Positions 48,748 to 58,606 of a stretch of DNA of 64,000 nt are shown here, one piece after another (position 1 is the first letter of the stretch; the number at the start of each line of letters is the position of its first letter). A program made the translations under genes and the position numbers. The notes below the pieces were generated by a model that searched no databases, was not told where the DNA came from, and saw only the letters and a program-made list of their open reading frames with translations. This DNA comes from Chrysophaeum taylorii (taxonomy: Eukaryota > Sar > Pelagophyceae > Pelagomonadales > Pelagomonadaceae): NCBI GenBank assembly GCA_029834535.1, contig JAQMWT010000278.1, forward strand, positions 16,616 to 80,615, read 5' to 3'.

Positions 48748-49079
48748 CTAACTAAAACTGGTCCCGCATACCTCTATCTACGCCCGTCTCCTACCCCACA
48801 AAACCACACACATCCTTCACGCACAACCCCCCCTCTTACCAGTCGAGATTAAAAAACTGATTTTTTCGGACTTTTCCCGAGGCGTTGGGAGGCGTGGGAG
48901 CCAGGCCGGACCGGCAGGAGCCGATCTGGAATCACAGAGCGAAATCACGCAGTTGGGGCAGAGAGGACGACGGGCGAGAAGTTGTTGATGGCGGACCGCC
49001 ACTGCGCGCGGTCTTGTGCGAGGTCGTGCAAAAGCGTCGCAGGTCTAGTGAACGTGTTGGTCCACGAACAACCGACCTG
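48748..49079 (-). mobile_element. 5'-truncated LINE copy 3 with a perfect target duplication
   Basis: A 332-bp minus-oriented copy. The 3' tail CTAACTAA is at 48748-48755, next to a perfect 15-bp direct repeat TCAGACGCTGGAAAA present at 48733-48747 and again at 49080-49094. The 5' end breaks off inside the ORF2 C-terminal coding region, at cgacctg. Unlike the other copies it has about 110 extra bases between the tail and the shared 3' UTR block that begins near 48876. The undamaged duplication points to a recent insertion. Confidence 0.85.
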
Positions 49080-49094
49080 TCAGACGCTGGAAAA

Positions 49095-49811
49095 GTGCGT
49101 CAAATCATGAATATTCAGTATGTAGTGCGCGCAAGGCCTCCACGTTCACCCACTGTGAGAGAGCGCCGGCGTGCGCGTTCGTGTTGGTGTCATGGGCCAC
49201 ACGCTCGAGTGGGACTGGCGGGAGGTCCCCTCCGCGGTTCACGAGGCGCTGACTGAACCTTACAGGGGTCAACCTTTCAGAGACAAAGGGTTGAAAGTGT
49301 TGGCGTTCTTTAGTGAAGAGGCGGTGCTGGACGCCCCTTGAACCTTTACGCGGACGACCCCGTCGAAGTTGGCGGTCGCGACGAACGTCAAGACGAAGCT
49401 GGCGCTCAAGGCGGATCCGTCGTAGTCTAGAGTTTCAACGCGCGAACATCGGGGACTATCTTCTGCCGGGCGAGAGCCACGATGACGACAATGGCGGCAA
49501 GGACGACGAAGATCTTGATTTGGAAGACGACGATGATGGGAGAGACGAAGAGCTCGACGGTACGGTCTACTTCGATGAGTTTTGAAGTTCCTCCAGGCTT
49601 CTCGTTCGTCGACGAGCCGGTTTTCTTACTCCGCGAGGACGAAAAGATCCCGCTCTACGTTCGAATTTGCTGCTTTTACACCTCCACGACGACGACCTTG
49701 GAGAGCCATCTGTGGTGGTGGTTCGGGAGGGTGGTCAAGTTCGAGCCGCGGGTCTACAACTACGACGCGCAGCGGGACAACAACGCGCCTTGTCAGTCAG
49801 CAGGGGCTTAA
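49095..49811 (+). pseudogene. Decayed acidic ORF, possibly transposon-borne
   Basis: Around 49440-49580 a frame reads an acidic run (DDDNGGKDDEDLDLEDDDDG) ending at TVYFDEF. An overlapping frame continues the sense as FSFVDEPVFLLREDEKIPLY and VVKFEPRVYNYDAQRDN to a stop at 49809, and a third frame then gives LKLENYVDGRM. The pieces look like one protein broken by frameshifts. Similar YD(A/D)-type endings occur in transposon-associated proteins of protists, but I cannot name the family. Confidence 0.3.
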
Positions 49812-50798
49812 ACTCGAAAACTATGTGGACGGCAGAATGTTAAGAATGTTAAGGCTAAGGTTGCTGGTGCTATCTGAAGAAGACACTCCCCTCTGGCTCT
49901 GCTGCCCCTTCCCGCCGGCCGCTTATCCTAGATGGTTCCGACGTCGACGAGACTCCTCGCCAGCGCCGCCGCATCGACGACAGCCTTTTCGACGACTGAG
50001 GTTCGCAGCTTTCAAAGCCTCAAGCGTTGCGACTGAAACGCTGCTAGCGTTGCAATCGAAGTTAAACAAAGAACTCAAGCAAGCCACTGAGCGCCCCGCA
50101 TGCTCACGCTCGCACTCCCCCCCCCCTCTTACAACAGTTAAAACCTTTAAAGATTTTCCTAAAACCACTGAACGCCTTTCCGTGCTCACACCACCGCACT
50201 CCCCGAGGTGGTGCCGGTCGCAGGCACCTCGGTGGACACCCACGTGTCTCTGTTGAGCGTTCTAGCCACTTTGGGCTCGGTCCGCCAGGTGGCCGAAAAT
50301 CTCCTCTCCAGTTTCCGGAAAACTCCACGGATATGGAATAATATGGAAGGCTTCCGGAAGACTCCAGGTCGGCTGTGCACTTTTCCGGAAATACGCGAGT
50401 CATTTTTTGAGCATGGTTCACGTACGTTCATGCCAGAATGAAGTACGTCCGTAAGTCGACGGTTATCGTACATAAGTCGTCGCCTATCTTGCAATAATGG
50501 TATCGATCGCCGACACGTTGAGCAGCAGCAACATGACACCGCCGTCGCGGAGATGCCGCCTTCGAACTGCGGCGGGCTTGGGGCGTGAAACATGTTTATC
50601 CTCAGCTTTTGTTGCGGCGGCAGCCGCCTCGGCACTTCCTCGCCGTCTTTTTCTGCTCTCGAAGAGGAAGTACGAGAACACTGCCTGTAGCAAACGCGCC
50701 GTAAGGGGACTGCACTTTCTTCTCGGTACAAACAAAACTTTTCTTTACGGTCCGTTGGATTCGCTGCTATTTTGTGTGGCGAAAATAAATAAGGTAAG
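49812..50798. other. Spacer, no supported gene
   Basis: Short frames only. Two near-repeats of TTCCGGAAA-type sequence occur at 50310-50395. The last bases before 50799 lead into the next gene. Confidence 0.45.
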
Positions 50799-52283
50799 AT
50801 GATGATGTTCTTTGTTCTGGCGGCGGGTGCCGCGGGTGATTGGGCGAGCGCGCCGTTGAGGCTCCCGACAGATCGCAGCGGGATGCTGTGGGACCTCGTA
50901 GGGCCCTTCAGCGAGACGTGGCGCGAGCCGTTCGTGTCGATCCGCGGGCGTGACGGCGATGCCGTCACTTTCTTGATGACGGCCGATGAGTTCGTCGCGG
51001 AGCTCGGGTCGTCCGGGCTGTCGGCCGTGCTCCGCATAGAGCTGCTCGATTCCGAGGCACGCGAAGCGCTCGTTTCGCTGTTGGGAAACGATATTCTTGA
51101 GGAACCGGAATCGACGGCGCACGTCTACGTGTCGGCGGGGGGCGGGGGCGCCGCCCTCAAGAACCACAGCGATCCGTACGACGTGGGTGTGTCGCAGCTC
51201 GCGGGGGCGAAGGAGTGGCTCCGGTGTTCCCCCGAGCGCCTCCGGTCCCCTTTTATCGTCTCGAAACTCGACGAGTGCGAGCAATATTCGGCGTCGGAAA
51301 TGGGAGTCATTCTCGACGAAGCCAGAGGCGATTGCGTCGTCGAGACCGTTCGCGCCGGGGACTCGTTTGTAGTGCCGCGCCGCGTCGTCCACTCGGCGCG
51401 GTCTCTGGGCGAACCCTCGGTTCATCTCTCGGTCTCGCGCGGCCGTCGTCGTCGTCGTCTCGACGTACTCGACGCTTGCGAACAGTCGGGTCTCGCCACG
51501 AATGAATGCTCGTGCGACGCGGCGAGCTCGTCGGATACGTGCGACCTCGAGGGCACCGAGGGGGCGCCCTGTCCGCCGGGAACCTACTCGCCCACGGGAT
51601 ATTACGAGGCCAGGTCTGCCGAGTCGTGCGACGACGACTGCGACGAGTCGTGCGACGCGTCCTGCGACGAGAGCTGCCGCGACGACTGCACCACGAGCTG
51701 CGACGCTGGATGCACCTCATCCTGCGACGCCGGTGGCATCTGGTCGTGCGACGAGGACTGCACCCAATCGTGCGACTCCGGATGCGCGACCAACTGCGAT
51801 CGCAGCTGCGACGAGGATTGCGACGACGACTGTTCGGGCGGCTGCGACCAGTGCGGTGGCTGCTACGCGTGTCCGAGGAATACGTGGACCTCCGAGCCGG
51901 GATCCACCTTCTGCGTCGCCTGCGACACGGCTACTATGGCGTGTGCGGACGCGTGCGAAGAACCGGTTCCGTCCCCGACTCCGCGAACGCAAAGCCCGAC
52001 CGATGCTTCCGGGAGTAGTGGCGGCAGCTCCGGCTCGTCGACGATATACTCCGAATCGAAAAAAAAGAAGAAAACACGCCACTCGGCCACGTGGAGCTTA
52101 GTCCTCGTTATATTTAGCATCGTCCTCCTCGTCCTCCTCGCCTGCGGCCTCTTCGCCTGCGGTATCGTATACGGGCGCCGGAGGCAGCAAGGGTGTCGAT
52201 TCGAGGCGGCCTCGGTCGACGTGGGACCGACCATCGAATTCGAACTCCCCAACGACTCGCTCCCTCTAAAGCCTGCCCCGTGA
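50799..52283 (+). CDS. Membrane-anchored JmjC/cupin-like protein with a periodic cysteine rod
   Basis: A 494-residue type I membrane protein. A short hydrophobic leader (MMMFFVLAAGAAG) acts as signal peptide. Residues about 15-225 form a cupin/JmjC-like domain: LKNHSDPYDVGVSQLAGAKE supplies H-x-D and VRAGDSFVVPRRVVHSARSL the distal His, consistent with an Fe(II)/2-oxoglutarate site. Residues about 276-358 hold 21 Cys, most exactly four residues apart (C-D-x-x pattern, Asp-rich), an arrangement that could form a disulfide-laddered or metal-binding rod. An ephrin-receptor-like Cys block (CPRNTWTSEPGSTFCVAC) follows, then a Ser/Gly/Pro stalk. A transmembrane helix (LVLVIFSIVLLVLLACGLFA) and a 45-residue tail end the protein. 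Three consecutive Mets make the exact start uncertain by two residues. Function unknown; a cell-surface or lumenal hydroxylase is possible. Confidence 0.75.
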   Translation: MMMFFVLAAGAAGDWASAPLRLPTDRSGMLWDLVGPFSETWREPFVSIRGRDGDAVTFLMTADEFVAELGSSGLSAVLRIELLDSEAREALVSLLGNDILEEPESTAHVYVSAGGGGAALKNHSDPYDVGVSQLAGAKEWLRCSPERLRSPFIVSKLDECEQYSASEMGVILDEARGDCVVETVRAGDSFVVPRRVVHSARSLGEPSVHLSVSRGRRRRRLDVLDACEQSGLATNECSCDAASSSDTCDLEGTEGAPCPPGTYSPTGYYEARSAESCDDDCDESCDASCDESCRDDCTTSCDAGCTSSCDAGGIWSCDEDCTQSCDSGCATNCDRSCDEDCDDDCSGGCDQCGGCYACPRNTWTSEPGSTFCVACDTATMACADACEEPVPSPTPRTQSPTDASGSSGGSSGSSTIYSESKKKKKTRHSATWSLVLVIFSIVLLVLLACGLFACGIVYGRRRQQGCRFEAASVDVGPTIEFELPNDSLPLKPAP

Positions 52284-52701
52284 AAAAAAGAAGGTCCATC
52301 TCTCCTGCAAACGTACGGTGCTGCCTACGACGAGGAGGGGGATCGTGGTGGTGCGGAAACCACCACCCACCACCACTACCACCAGAAGAAAGAAAGAAAA
52401 AAAAACCTTTGTGTACAGATGGTCTACTACTATCCCGCAGGCTTGAAGAAGAAGAAGAAGAAGAAGAAGAAGAAGATGTGCGACTTTATAATAATTTTTT
52501 TGAAGGCTTTATCATTTCTTATTTGAATTCGTGGGACGATAGTAATAAAAGTTTTAAAGTAAAATACCGTTTAGTGATCTCCTCATAAAATAATGGAAGA
52601 AGAGACGCGCGAGAGAGAGACCTCTGCCGCCTGCGCGCAGCTCGTGCAGCTGCTGCGGCATACAGCAATATACCACCACCACCACCACCACCACCACCAC
52701 C
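52284..52701. other. Spacer with microsatellites
   Basis: It contains a GAA run (52444-52476) and a CCA/ACC run (52674-52701) between two convergent genes. No gene was seen. Confidence 0.6.
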
Positions 52702-53964
52702 CTAAGAGGCGGCAACCTTGTTCCAGCCCGAGGGCTTGGGCGTGTCCCAGTCGGGGCCAAAAATGTTGAGGAGGAGCATGATGTCAAAGAGGTTGAGCAG
52801 GAGGGGCTGGACTTTTTGGACGAGGGTTGGAGGGAGGCCCGAGTCGAAGCAAAGCTCGTGCGCTTGAATGGGGATCAAAAAATGGTCCTGAAGGAGCGGG
52901 GAATCTGGAACGACGACCCAGCGCTTCTGGGGCAGCGGGACGGGAAGATCTGGGGCGGGTTCGACGACAAAGTCGTCGAGATCGATCGTCGAATCGATAG
53001 CGACGCGGCCCGCGGCAACTTGGCCGCGGAGCCAGCAGACGAGCGCAGCAACAGCCTCGCTCTCGTGATGGTCGCTGTTGCGCGTGCCGACATTCAAGAC
53101 GCGCGCGAGCGTGGGGAGATTCCGTTTTCCGCGACGCCAGACGCACGAAATAGCGACCCACGTGCCGTCTGGCCGCTGTTCGCCAACCTGAAGGCCGACG
53201 GCCACGCGCAGGCGGTGCCAGGCGCCACCGGACGAGGTCATCATGTAGACAAGACGACGGTTCGTAAGCTCGAGGTTGAAGTGCGTCAGCTCGGCGTCGA
53301 AGACGACCCGCCAGCCGTGAAGGTCTGGTCCGAGGTTGAGGCGGATCCCGGCGTCGGCGACCGTCTCGACGGGCTCGCCCAGGAGCTCGGTCAGGCTGCG
53401 GCTCGAATCGACGACGACGTCGGGGAAATGGTCGGGCGCGTGCCAGGCGGCGTTTTGTGCGACGACCGCGCGTTCGATTCCTTGGTGAGCCTTCAGCCTC
53501 CGCTTTCGGAGCAAGCCGTCCCAGGGCCCCCTGGGTTCTTCGAGAACTTGATACTCGAGCGTGTTCTTCACCACGACGCGATCCATGGGCTCGCTCGTCA
53601 GGAGGAGCTCGATGAGTCTCTCGCCCTCTTTCGCGACCTCGAACTCTTCTTCGGACGCCTTCTTGCCTTCGTCGGCAAACTTGACGCGACGACGAACTGG
53701 CGCCGCCTCCGCGACGTGACGGAGGGACGGCTTGGTTTCCTGCACCGCCGCCCCAAAGGCGGCCTTCCCCCGCACGGTCAGGGCGCGAGGCCTCGACGTC
53801 TTGTCTTCTCCGCTGTCAGCAACAACAACGCCGTCTTCTCGAGGGTCGAAGTGAATGTCGAAGATCTCGGACAAGTTTGGACCGTTGTCAGACGGCTCCT
53901 TCTCCTCGCCCACCCCATCGGACGCTGTCCGCTGCAGGAACCTGATGCTCGAGAGAGATCGCAT
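52702..53964 (-). CDS. Uncharacterised 420-residue protein
   Basis: One uninterrupted minus-strand frame, starting MRSLSSIRFLQRTASDGVGE. The first 120 residues are charged and probably disordered (GKKASEEEFEVAKEGERLIE). A folded region follows: VVKNTLEYQVLEEPRGPWDG, DLHGWRVVFDAELTHFNLEL, RRLVYMMTSSGGAWHRLRVA, GTWVAISCVWRRGKRNLPTL. It ends with a hydrophobic helical segment (LLLNLFDIMLLLNIFGPDW). No signal peptide is evident and the last segment is not a clear membrane helix. I do not recognise the family. The opposite strand is also open for 395 codons, but its composition is that of an antisense shadow (Val/Gly/Asp/Arg bias), so the minus frame is preferred. The C-terminal part resembles nothing I can name. 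Confidence 0.6.
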   Translation of the reverse strand: MRSLSSIRFLQRTASDGVGEEKEPSDNGPNLSEIFDIHFDPREDGVVVADSGEDKTSRPRALTVRGKAAFGAAVQETKPSLRHVAEAAPVRRRVKFADEGKKASEEEFEVAKEGERLIELLLTSEPMDRVVVKNTLEYQVLEEPRGPWDGLLRKRRLKAHQGIERAVVAQNAAWHAPDHFPDVVVDSSRSLTELLGEPVETVADAGIRLNLGPDLHGWRVVFDAELTHFNLELTNRRLVYMMTSSGGAWHRLRVAVGLQVGEQRPDGTWVAISCVWRRGKRNLPTLARVLNVGTRNSDHHESEAVAALVCWLRGQVAAGRVAIDSTIDLDDFVVEPAPDLPVPLPQKRWVVVPDSPLLQDHFLIPIQAHELCFDSGLPPTLVQKVQPLLLNLFDIMLLLNIFGPDWDTPKPSGWNKVAAS

Positions 53965-54647
53965 CGCAGAACCGAAATGGAAGAGGTCCTCCGCACGAGT
54001 TGAAACGAGTGGTCAGGAGGATTCCTGAAACATATCATGACACGATCAAAAAAACTAAACAATACTAATGCAGAACATGACGTCACTCGGCCGTCCCCGA
54101 ACACCGATGTCATTTTGGGTTCTGATTCCCAGGGTTTCGTGCTGCCAGGATTTCCGCCTTTCTTTGCCGCGTGGTCCCCCGGCCCACTTTAGGGAGGGGA
54201 TAACTCACCCACGCACGGCACGCCACGCCACGGATGATCCCCTTCACACACTTGGCCACCGCCGATCATAGACAGACAGCAGCCCTCGTATCTTTGGATG
54301 AATAGACTTATTACTACTCCCGCGCAGGGGAGCTCTGTGCCGCCAAGCATACAACATCTTCCTTTTTGTTTCGCGAGAGGAGGGAGGAGGTGGCCTTCCT
54401 TGTTGTTGTTCTTGTTGTTAGTTAGTTAGTTAATTATTTACCTGCGCGAAAAAAAAAATCGGGCGGTCGGTCGGTCGGTCGTCGAAACATTTACCACGAC
54501 CAAAGACAAAAACAAAATGGGTGCCTCGGATAGTGGTGCATGTGTTTGTCGGCGCATGCGCGCACACCTCGCGGTGCGACGTCGGTACAGGTCTGTGGGA
54601 TTAATCTTCATCGGCACACACAGGGGTGGAAAAAAAGACGCTTCTAT
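53965..54647. other. Spacer, no supported gene
   Basis: Short frames, a TTG/TTAG-rich patch at 54399-54430 and a (GGTC)n run at 54463-54480. It is probably the upstream region of the orphan gene and the 3' region of the next. Confidence 0.45.
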
Positions 54648-55865
54648 TCACTCGTTGGGTTTGACGGCGGTAAAGAAGAGGCAGTCGTAGTGGGTGCGCA
54701 TCATGGACCGCGCGTTGGCCGTATAATTGCACTCGCGCCAGCCCTCTTTGACGATTTTGAAGCCGGCGCGAAGGACGACGTACCTGAGTTCGTCCCAACC
54801 GAGCTCGAGGGATTGGGCGAATCGGTCGTCGTAGTTGGCGGGATCGACGTCGGCCGATGAGGTGGGGACCCAGTGGTACAACAGGGGTCCCAGATTGATC
54901 CAGGGTCTCCCGGGCTTGAGGAGGCGGTAGACGGCCGAGACGTAGTCGATAGGAACGGGCGCGGTATCCAAGAAGAAACAGGTCACTACAGAATCCCAGG
55001 CGTCGGTTTGGTCCCGGTAGACTTCGAGGAACTCGCCGGCGGCCATCGAGAAGTCGAGCGGGAGGTCGCCGGCGTGCGCGAGAAGGTCAGAAGGTCGGAC
55101 GTCGGGAATCCTCACGGGTCGCGATCGGTCGGCGGCCGCGCGGCAGTTCGACGGTTGGTCGACGTAGGGATGGATCGAAATGCTGCCGACGTCGAGGTCC
55201 GAGTTGAGAAGAAAATTAGAGACGAGGAGCATGTGGTAGCTAAATTCGTTCCCCTGAGACGCGTACCCAGCCGCGGCGATTTCTAGAGCGAGGCGCGCGA
55301 GACCCGCGCCCGGAACCAAAACGCGAGACCGCACGCCGTCGACCGTGGGGGGAACCAGGCGTCGGAGCTCGGCGATAAGAGGGGCGTAGCTCTGGTCGCG
55401 CTCGACATTCCCCTCGGCGGCCCAGTCGCGCACGCAAGAGTGCAACGTCGCGCGGACCTTCGCCGCGTCCGCGTCGCGCGGCAGCGCCCTCGGGTGATCC
55501 TCGGACTGCGGGATTGACGACGCCTCGACGGGGCCGAACGACCCCTGGTTCTGGACGACGCACCGCAAAAATTTCGCGTTGGCGGCCGCCGCTTCCCTGA
55601 GGGCGGCCACCTTGCGGGCCATCGCTCCCTCGGGCAGCAGGGACACCTGCTGTGCGTCGAGCCGGGCCGCCGCGCGCCGCGTGCGCTCCACCTCGGCGAG
55701 GGTCTCCTCCTCGTAGCACAGGAAACTTCCCACGACTCGCTCAAAATGGAGCCGTTCCTCTTCCTCTTCAGCACGACACATCGATCGAGCGACGAGGACG
55801 AGGTCCTCCCCCGACTTGAGCGACACACAGGGGTTCTTTTGCTGTTCAACATGAGTTTCCAGCAC
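54648..55865 (-). CDS. Carnosine N-methyltransferase family (N2227-like) protein
   Basis: A 405-residue protein; an internal Met at 55781 (MCRAEEEEERLHFERVVGSF) is a plausible alternative start. The order of blocks follows the N2227/CARNMT1 family: HFERVVGSFLCYEEE, KFLRCVVQ, VRATLHSCVRDWAAEGNVER, the SAM-binding glycine region VLVPGAGLARLALEIAAAGY, SQGNEFSYHMLLVSNFLLN and HPYVDQPSN. Next come DLPLDFSMAAGEFLEVYRDQ, VVTCFFLDTAPVPIDYVSAV and WINLGPLLYHW. Known members methylate the imidazole of carnosine-type His derivatives using S-adenosylmethionine; in algae the acceptor may be another His-containing peptide. All SAM-site landmarks appear intact. It lacks a targeting signal and is presumably cytosolic. 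Confidence 0.9.
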   Translation of the reverse strand: MLETHVEQQKNPCVSLKSGEDLVLVARSMCRAEEEEERLHFERVVGSFLCYEEETLAEVERTRRAAARLDAQQVSLLPEGAMARKVAALREAAAANAKFLRCVVQNQGSFGPVEASSIPQSEDHPRALPRDADAAKVRATLHSCVRDWAAEGNVERDQSYAPLIAELRRLVPPTVDGVRSRVLVPGAGLARLALEIAAAGYASQGNEFSYHMLLVSNFLLNSDLDVGSISIHPYVDQPSNCRAAADRSRPVRIPDVRPSDLLAHAGDLPLDFSMAAGEFLEVYRDQTDAWDSVVTCFFLDTAPVPIDYVSAVYRLLKPGRPWINLGPLLYHWVPTSSADVDPANYDDRFAQSLELGWDELRYVVLRAGFKIVKEGWRECNYTANARSMMRTHYDCLFFTAVKPNE

Positions 55866-57004
55866 ATTTTAGGCTTGTTGCGTGGGAAATATGTAAATCC
55901 CCGCGTCCGTTTGTTTGAGGCAAATAATATTTCGTGCGTTCAACCGTAATACCACGCCGCCGCCGCCGCCGCTTCCTGGCAGCCTCACCTTGGACTCTTC
56001 CATCATGACCGCCTCGCGATGGTAAGTAACGTCATTGTCAAATGGGGATCTACGGGGAAATGCCGCTCAGTTCTTCTCGCTCGCGTCGGCGGAGATGATT
56101 ATGTCGCGGTCGACGATCTTGCTATGCTTGGCACCTCATAAGCACATTGGAGGATGATGAGGCGGTGTTCGTGGGAGATGATCACGTCGTCTTAATACGA
56201 AAGGCAGAGGCTTGTCGTTCATCGTTGGAGACTCGACGAGTCGTCGTCGTCGTCGTCGTTTTCGGGGATGTTGTCAAACTTGAAAAGGTGCCCGAGTTTG
56301 AAAATGTTGGAGCGGATGAAGTTGACGACGTTGCGGGGCGGAAGCCAGCGATGAGGACGTCGATAGTTTCGACGCATATGCACATCGTCTACTTCTTTTT
56401 TCTTAAAAGGGAATGAGGCGCATTTTTCGAGTCGCAACCTCGTAGACGGCGAGCGCCTTTCCACGCCCTAGAAAGTAAGTAATTGCAGCGTCGTCGTCAC
56501 CAGGGTGAGTCCGCGCGCAAGACGCGATCTGCACTTCTTCGAGTCGTAGCTGTGCGTTCCGCATTCTTCGTTCGCCACCCTCGCAATAAGTCGTCGTCGT
56601 CGTCGCCCTTGGCATTTGTTTGCTTTATGCAACTGATTCAAAATTGTCAACAACAACAACAACTCTCATCAGCTTCGGAGAGGAGGGAGAAGAGAAAAAA
56701 AATCGCAAAAGCGATTATTACAGTTTGTTTGCCGCAAAAGATGCCGAAATTTTGTTTTGCCACAAGAAGTCTGTCCGCCGTTTGGCGTAATATTTTTCCC
56801 CCAAGGACAAGGACAAGGACAAGGACGGACGGACTTTAAGAAAGAAATTATTGGGCTGTTAGAAGCAGAAGCCCCTCATAAATTATGGGTATGTATGCTG
56901 GACCTCTTTGAATGAATTGATCTAAGGACCTGTGGTGGTGGTGCGTACCATTGTCAACTCTGCGTTGAGGAAGGACCGTTAATTTTGTCAGAAAAGAAGC
57001 TGAA
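55866..57004. other. Spacer between divergent genes, no supported gene
   Basis: It holds a (CGC)n run near 55954-55973, a (TCG)n run near 56233-56262, an ACAAGG-type run near 56801-56825 and short open frames on both strands (the longest about 118 codons, low complexity). It may contain promoters of the CARNMT gene (minus) and the K+ channel (plus). Confidence 0.45.
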
Positions 57005-58408
57005 ATGTTGTGGGTGGCGAGCCGGGCCTTTACGGCGGCCCCAGAGGAGGAGAGCGAGGAGTCGCCGACCCTCGACGAGGCGATCGACGAGTGGATCGAG
57101 AAGAAGGAGCCCGAAGACTTCGCCGAGACACCGGACCGCATGTCCTCGTTCGCGACGATGGCCTCCGACGAAGAGGTTGCGCCGACAAACTGGTGTACCC
57201 TCGAAGGGTGGTTCTTCGATTCGCCCAAGCCCCTGCCGCGAAAGTCTAGTAATAGTTCGCTCAAAAAGAAACGCCGGAACCCAGGCAGAAGAAGGTCGAA
57301 CCAGCGACTCGCGATCGTCGTCGAAACGCCGCCGGAAGCCGCGCCCGCGCCGGCTACCGCGCGGGTCGTCGCCGAGGAACGCCCCCCCAGCAGTCCGACC
57401 CACCTCTTCATCGATGTCGCCCACCTCTTCACCGACCACAACAACGACGTGAGGCTCTGGAGACACTACTTTTGGTTTATGACTTTTGTCGTGCTCTGCG
57501 CCGTCGCTCTGTCATTTCTCGAATACCCGAAAGAACGAAGGATCAAGAACCGCGAGTATCGGCGCGGCGTGCGGATCAAAAGGGTCATCGACATGGGGAT
57601 CGAGGAGGGCTGGTTCGACGAAGACTTCAAGAAGGACGTCAAGCACGCGTGCGATTTCGTCACCGACGACGACAGGAAAGAGCTCCGCTGGGACGTTCCG
57701 GGAAGCATGTTTTTCGTCGCGACAATCGTGACGACGATCGGCTACGGAAACTATGCACCGCAAACACCCTGGGGCAAGATTCTCACCTGCCTCATCGCGA
57801 TACTGGGAGTCGCATGGTTTGGATACATATTGACGGTCGCGGCCGACCGTCTCGAACACCTCGTCCGCTTCGTCGTGCTCCTCGTCCGCAAGGGCTACCG
57901 CTTCACGCGGTCCAAGCTCACGAGACTCGATATCTACCGCACCAACAAAGAGCTCTTTACGCCCAAAAAAAATCTCCAGCGCATCCTCGGCCTCAACGTC
58001 TTGTTTATCGTCTCCGTCTCCGTCTACGCCTACTACTACGGCCTCATCACCATCGGCAACGCCTTCTACCTGGCCATCATCACCTTTTCGACGGTTGGAT
58101 TGGGCGACTACGCCCCCCCCTTCGACGAAGAGAACGAGTCCAGTTTTGAGGCCACCGTCGAACTTCTCGCCTTGGCCGCGCTCGCCATGACGGGCCTAAC
58201 GCTGCTCGCCTCGCTCCTCCGCGCCGTCGAGGCCTATTCCGCCTCGCAAGTCAAAATACTCAAGGGCGGGAAGAGTCCCACCTCGAGGCGCGCCATGCCT
58301 GGCTTCAAGAGCGACCTAAAAGACCACGACAGACCTGTCCTCCACGACGCCCTCGACCACCCCCTCCCACCCCTCGACGACGACAACGACGACGAAGTAA
58401 AAAAATAG
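57005..58408 (+). CDS. Two-pore-domain potassium channel
   Basis: A 467-residue protein. The N-terminal 150 residues are cytosolic and charged, with a basic patch (KKKRRNPGRRRSNQR). The first membrane helix is FWFMTFVVLCAVALSFLEY (about 157-175). The first pore loop carries TTIGYGNYAP (filter T243-G248), followed by LTCLIAILGVAWFGYILTVA. The second half has LNVLFIVSVSVYAYYYGLI, the pore FSTVGLGDYAP (filter T363-D368) and a final helix (LLALAALAMTGLTLLASLL). One GYG and one GLG filter on a single chain fit a dimeric two-pore K+ channel of TPK/K2P type. No EF hands are present in the C-terminal tail, unlike plant TPK channels. It conducts K+ across the plasma or vacuolar membrane. Confidence 0.93.
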   Translation: MLWVASRAFTAAPEEESEESPTLDEAIDEWIEKKEPEDFAETPDRMSSFATMASDEEVAPTNWCTLEGWFFDSPKPLPRKSSNSSLKKKRRNPGRRRSNQRLAIVVETPPEAAPAPATARVVAEERPPSSPTHLFIDVAHLFTDHNNDVRLWRHYFWFMTFVVLCAVALSFLEYPKERRIKNREYRRGVRIKRVIDMGIEEGWFDEDFKKDVKHACDFVTDDDRKELRWDVPGSMFFVATIVTTIGYGNYAPQTPWGKILTCLIAILGVAWFGYILTVAADRLEHLVRFVVLLVRKGYRFTRSKLTRLDIYRTNKELFTPKKNLQRILGLNVLFIVSVSVYAYYYGLITIGNAFYLAIITFSTVGLGDYAPPFDEENESSFEATVELLALAALAMTGLTLLASLLRAVEAYSASQVKILKGGKSPTSRRAMPGFKSDLKDHDRPVLHDALDHPLPPLDDDNDDEVKK

Positions 58409-58412
58409 CGAG

Positions 58413-58458
58413 CGACCCGACCCGACCCGACCCGACCCGACCCGACCCGACCCGACCC
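58413..58458. repeat. (CCCGA)n pentanucleotide repeat
   Basis: About nine perfect units lie immediately after the K+ channel stop codon. Confidence 0.95.
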
Positions 58459-58606
58459 TCTCGTCGTCGGCACCTTCTCTGCCGGCTGGCTGGCTGGCCT
58501 ACCTCGATAATAATGGTTCGTACTGCCGCGTCTCTCTCCCCAATAACGAATTGCGGTCGGTCGCTGGCTGCTGCTTCTTCCACATTATTATTATTAGGGA
58601 TCCGTC

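Noticed and set aside
52816-54003. 395-codon plus-strand ORF.
   Set aside because: It is antisense to the 420-residue minus-strand frame and has the Val/Arg/Gly/Asp composition of an antisense shadow in GC-rich coding DNA.
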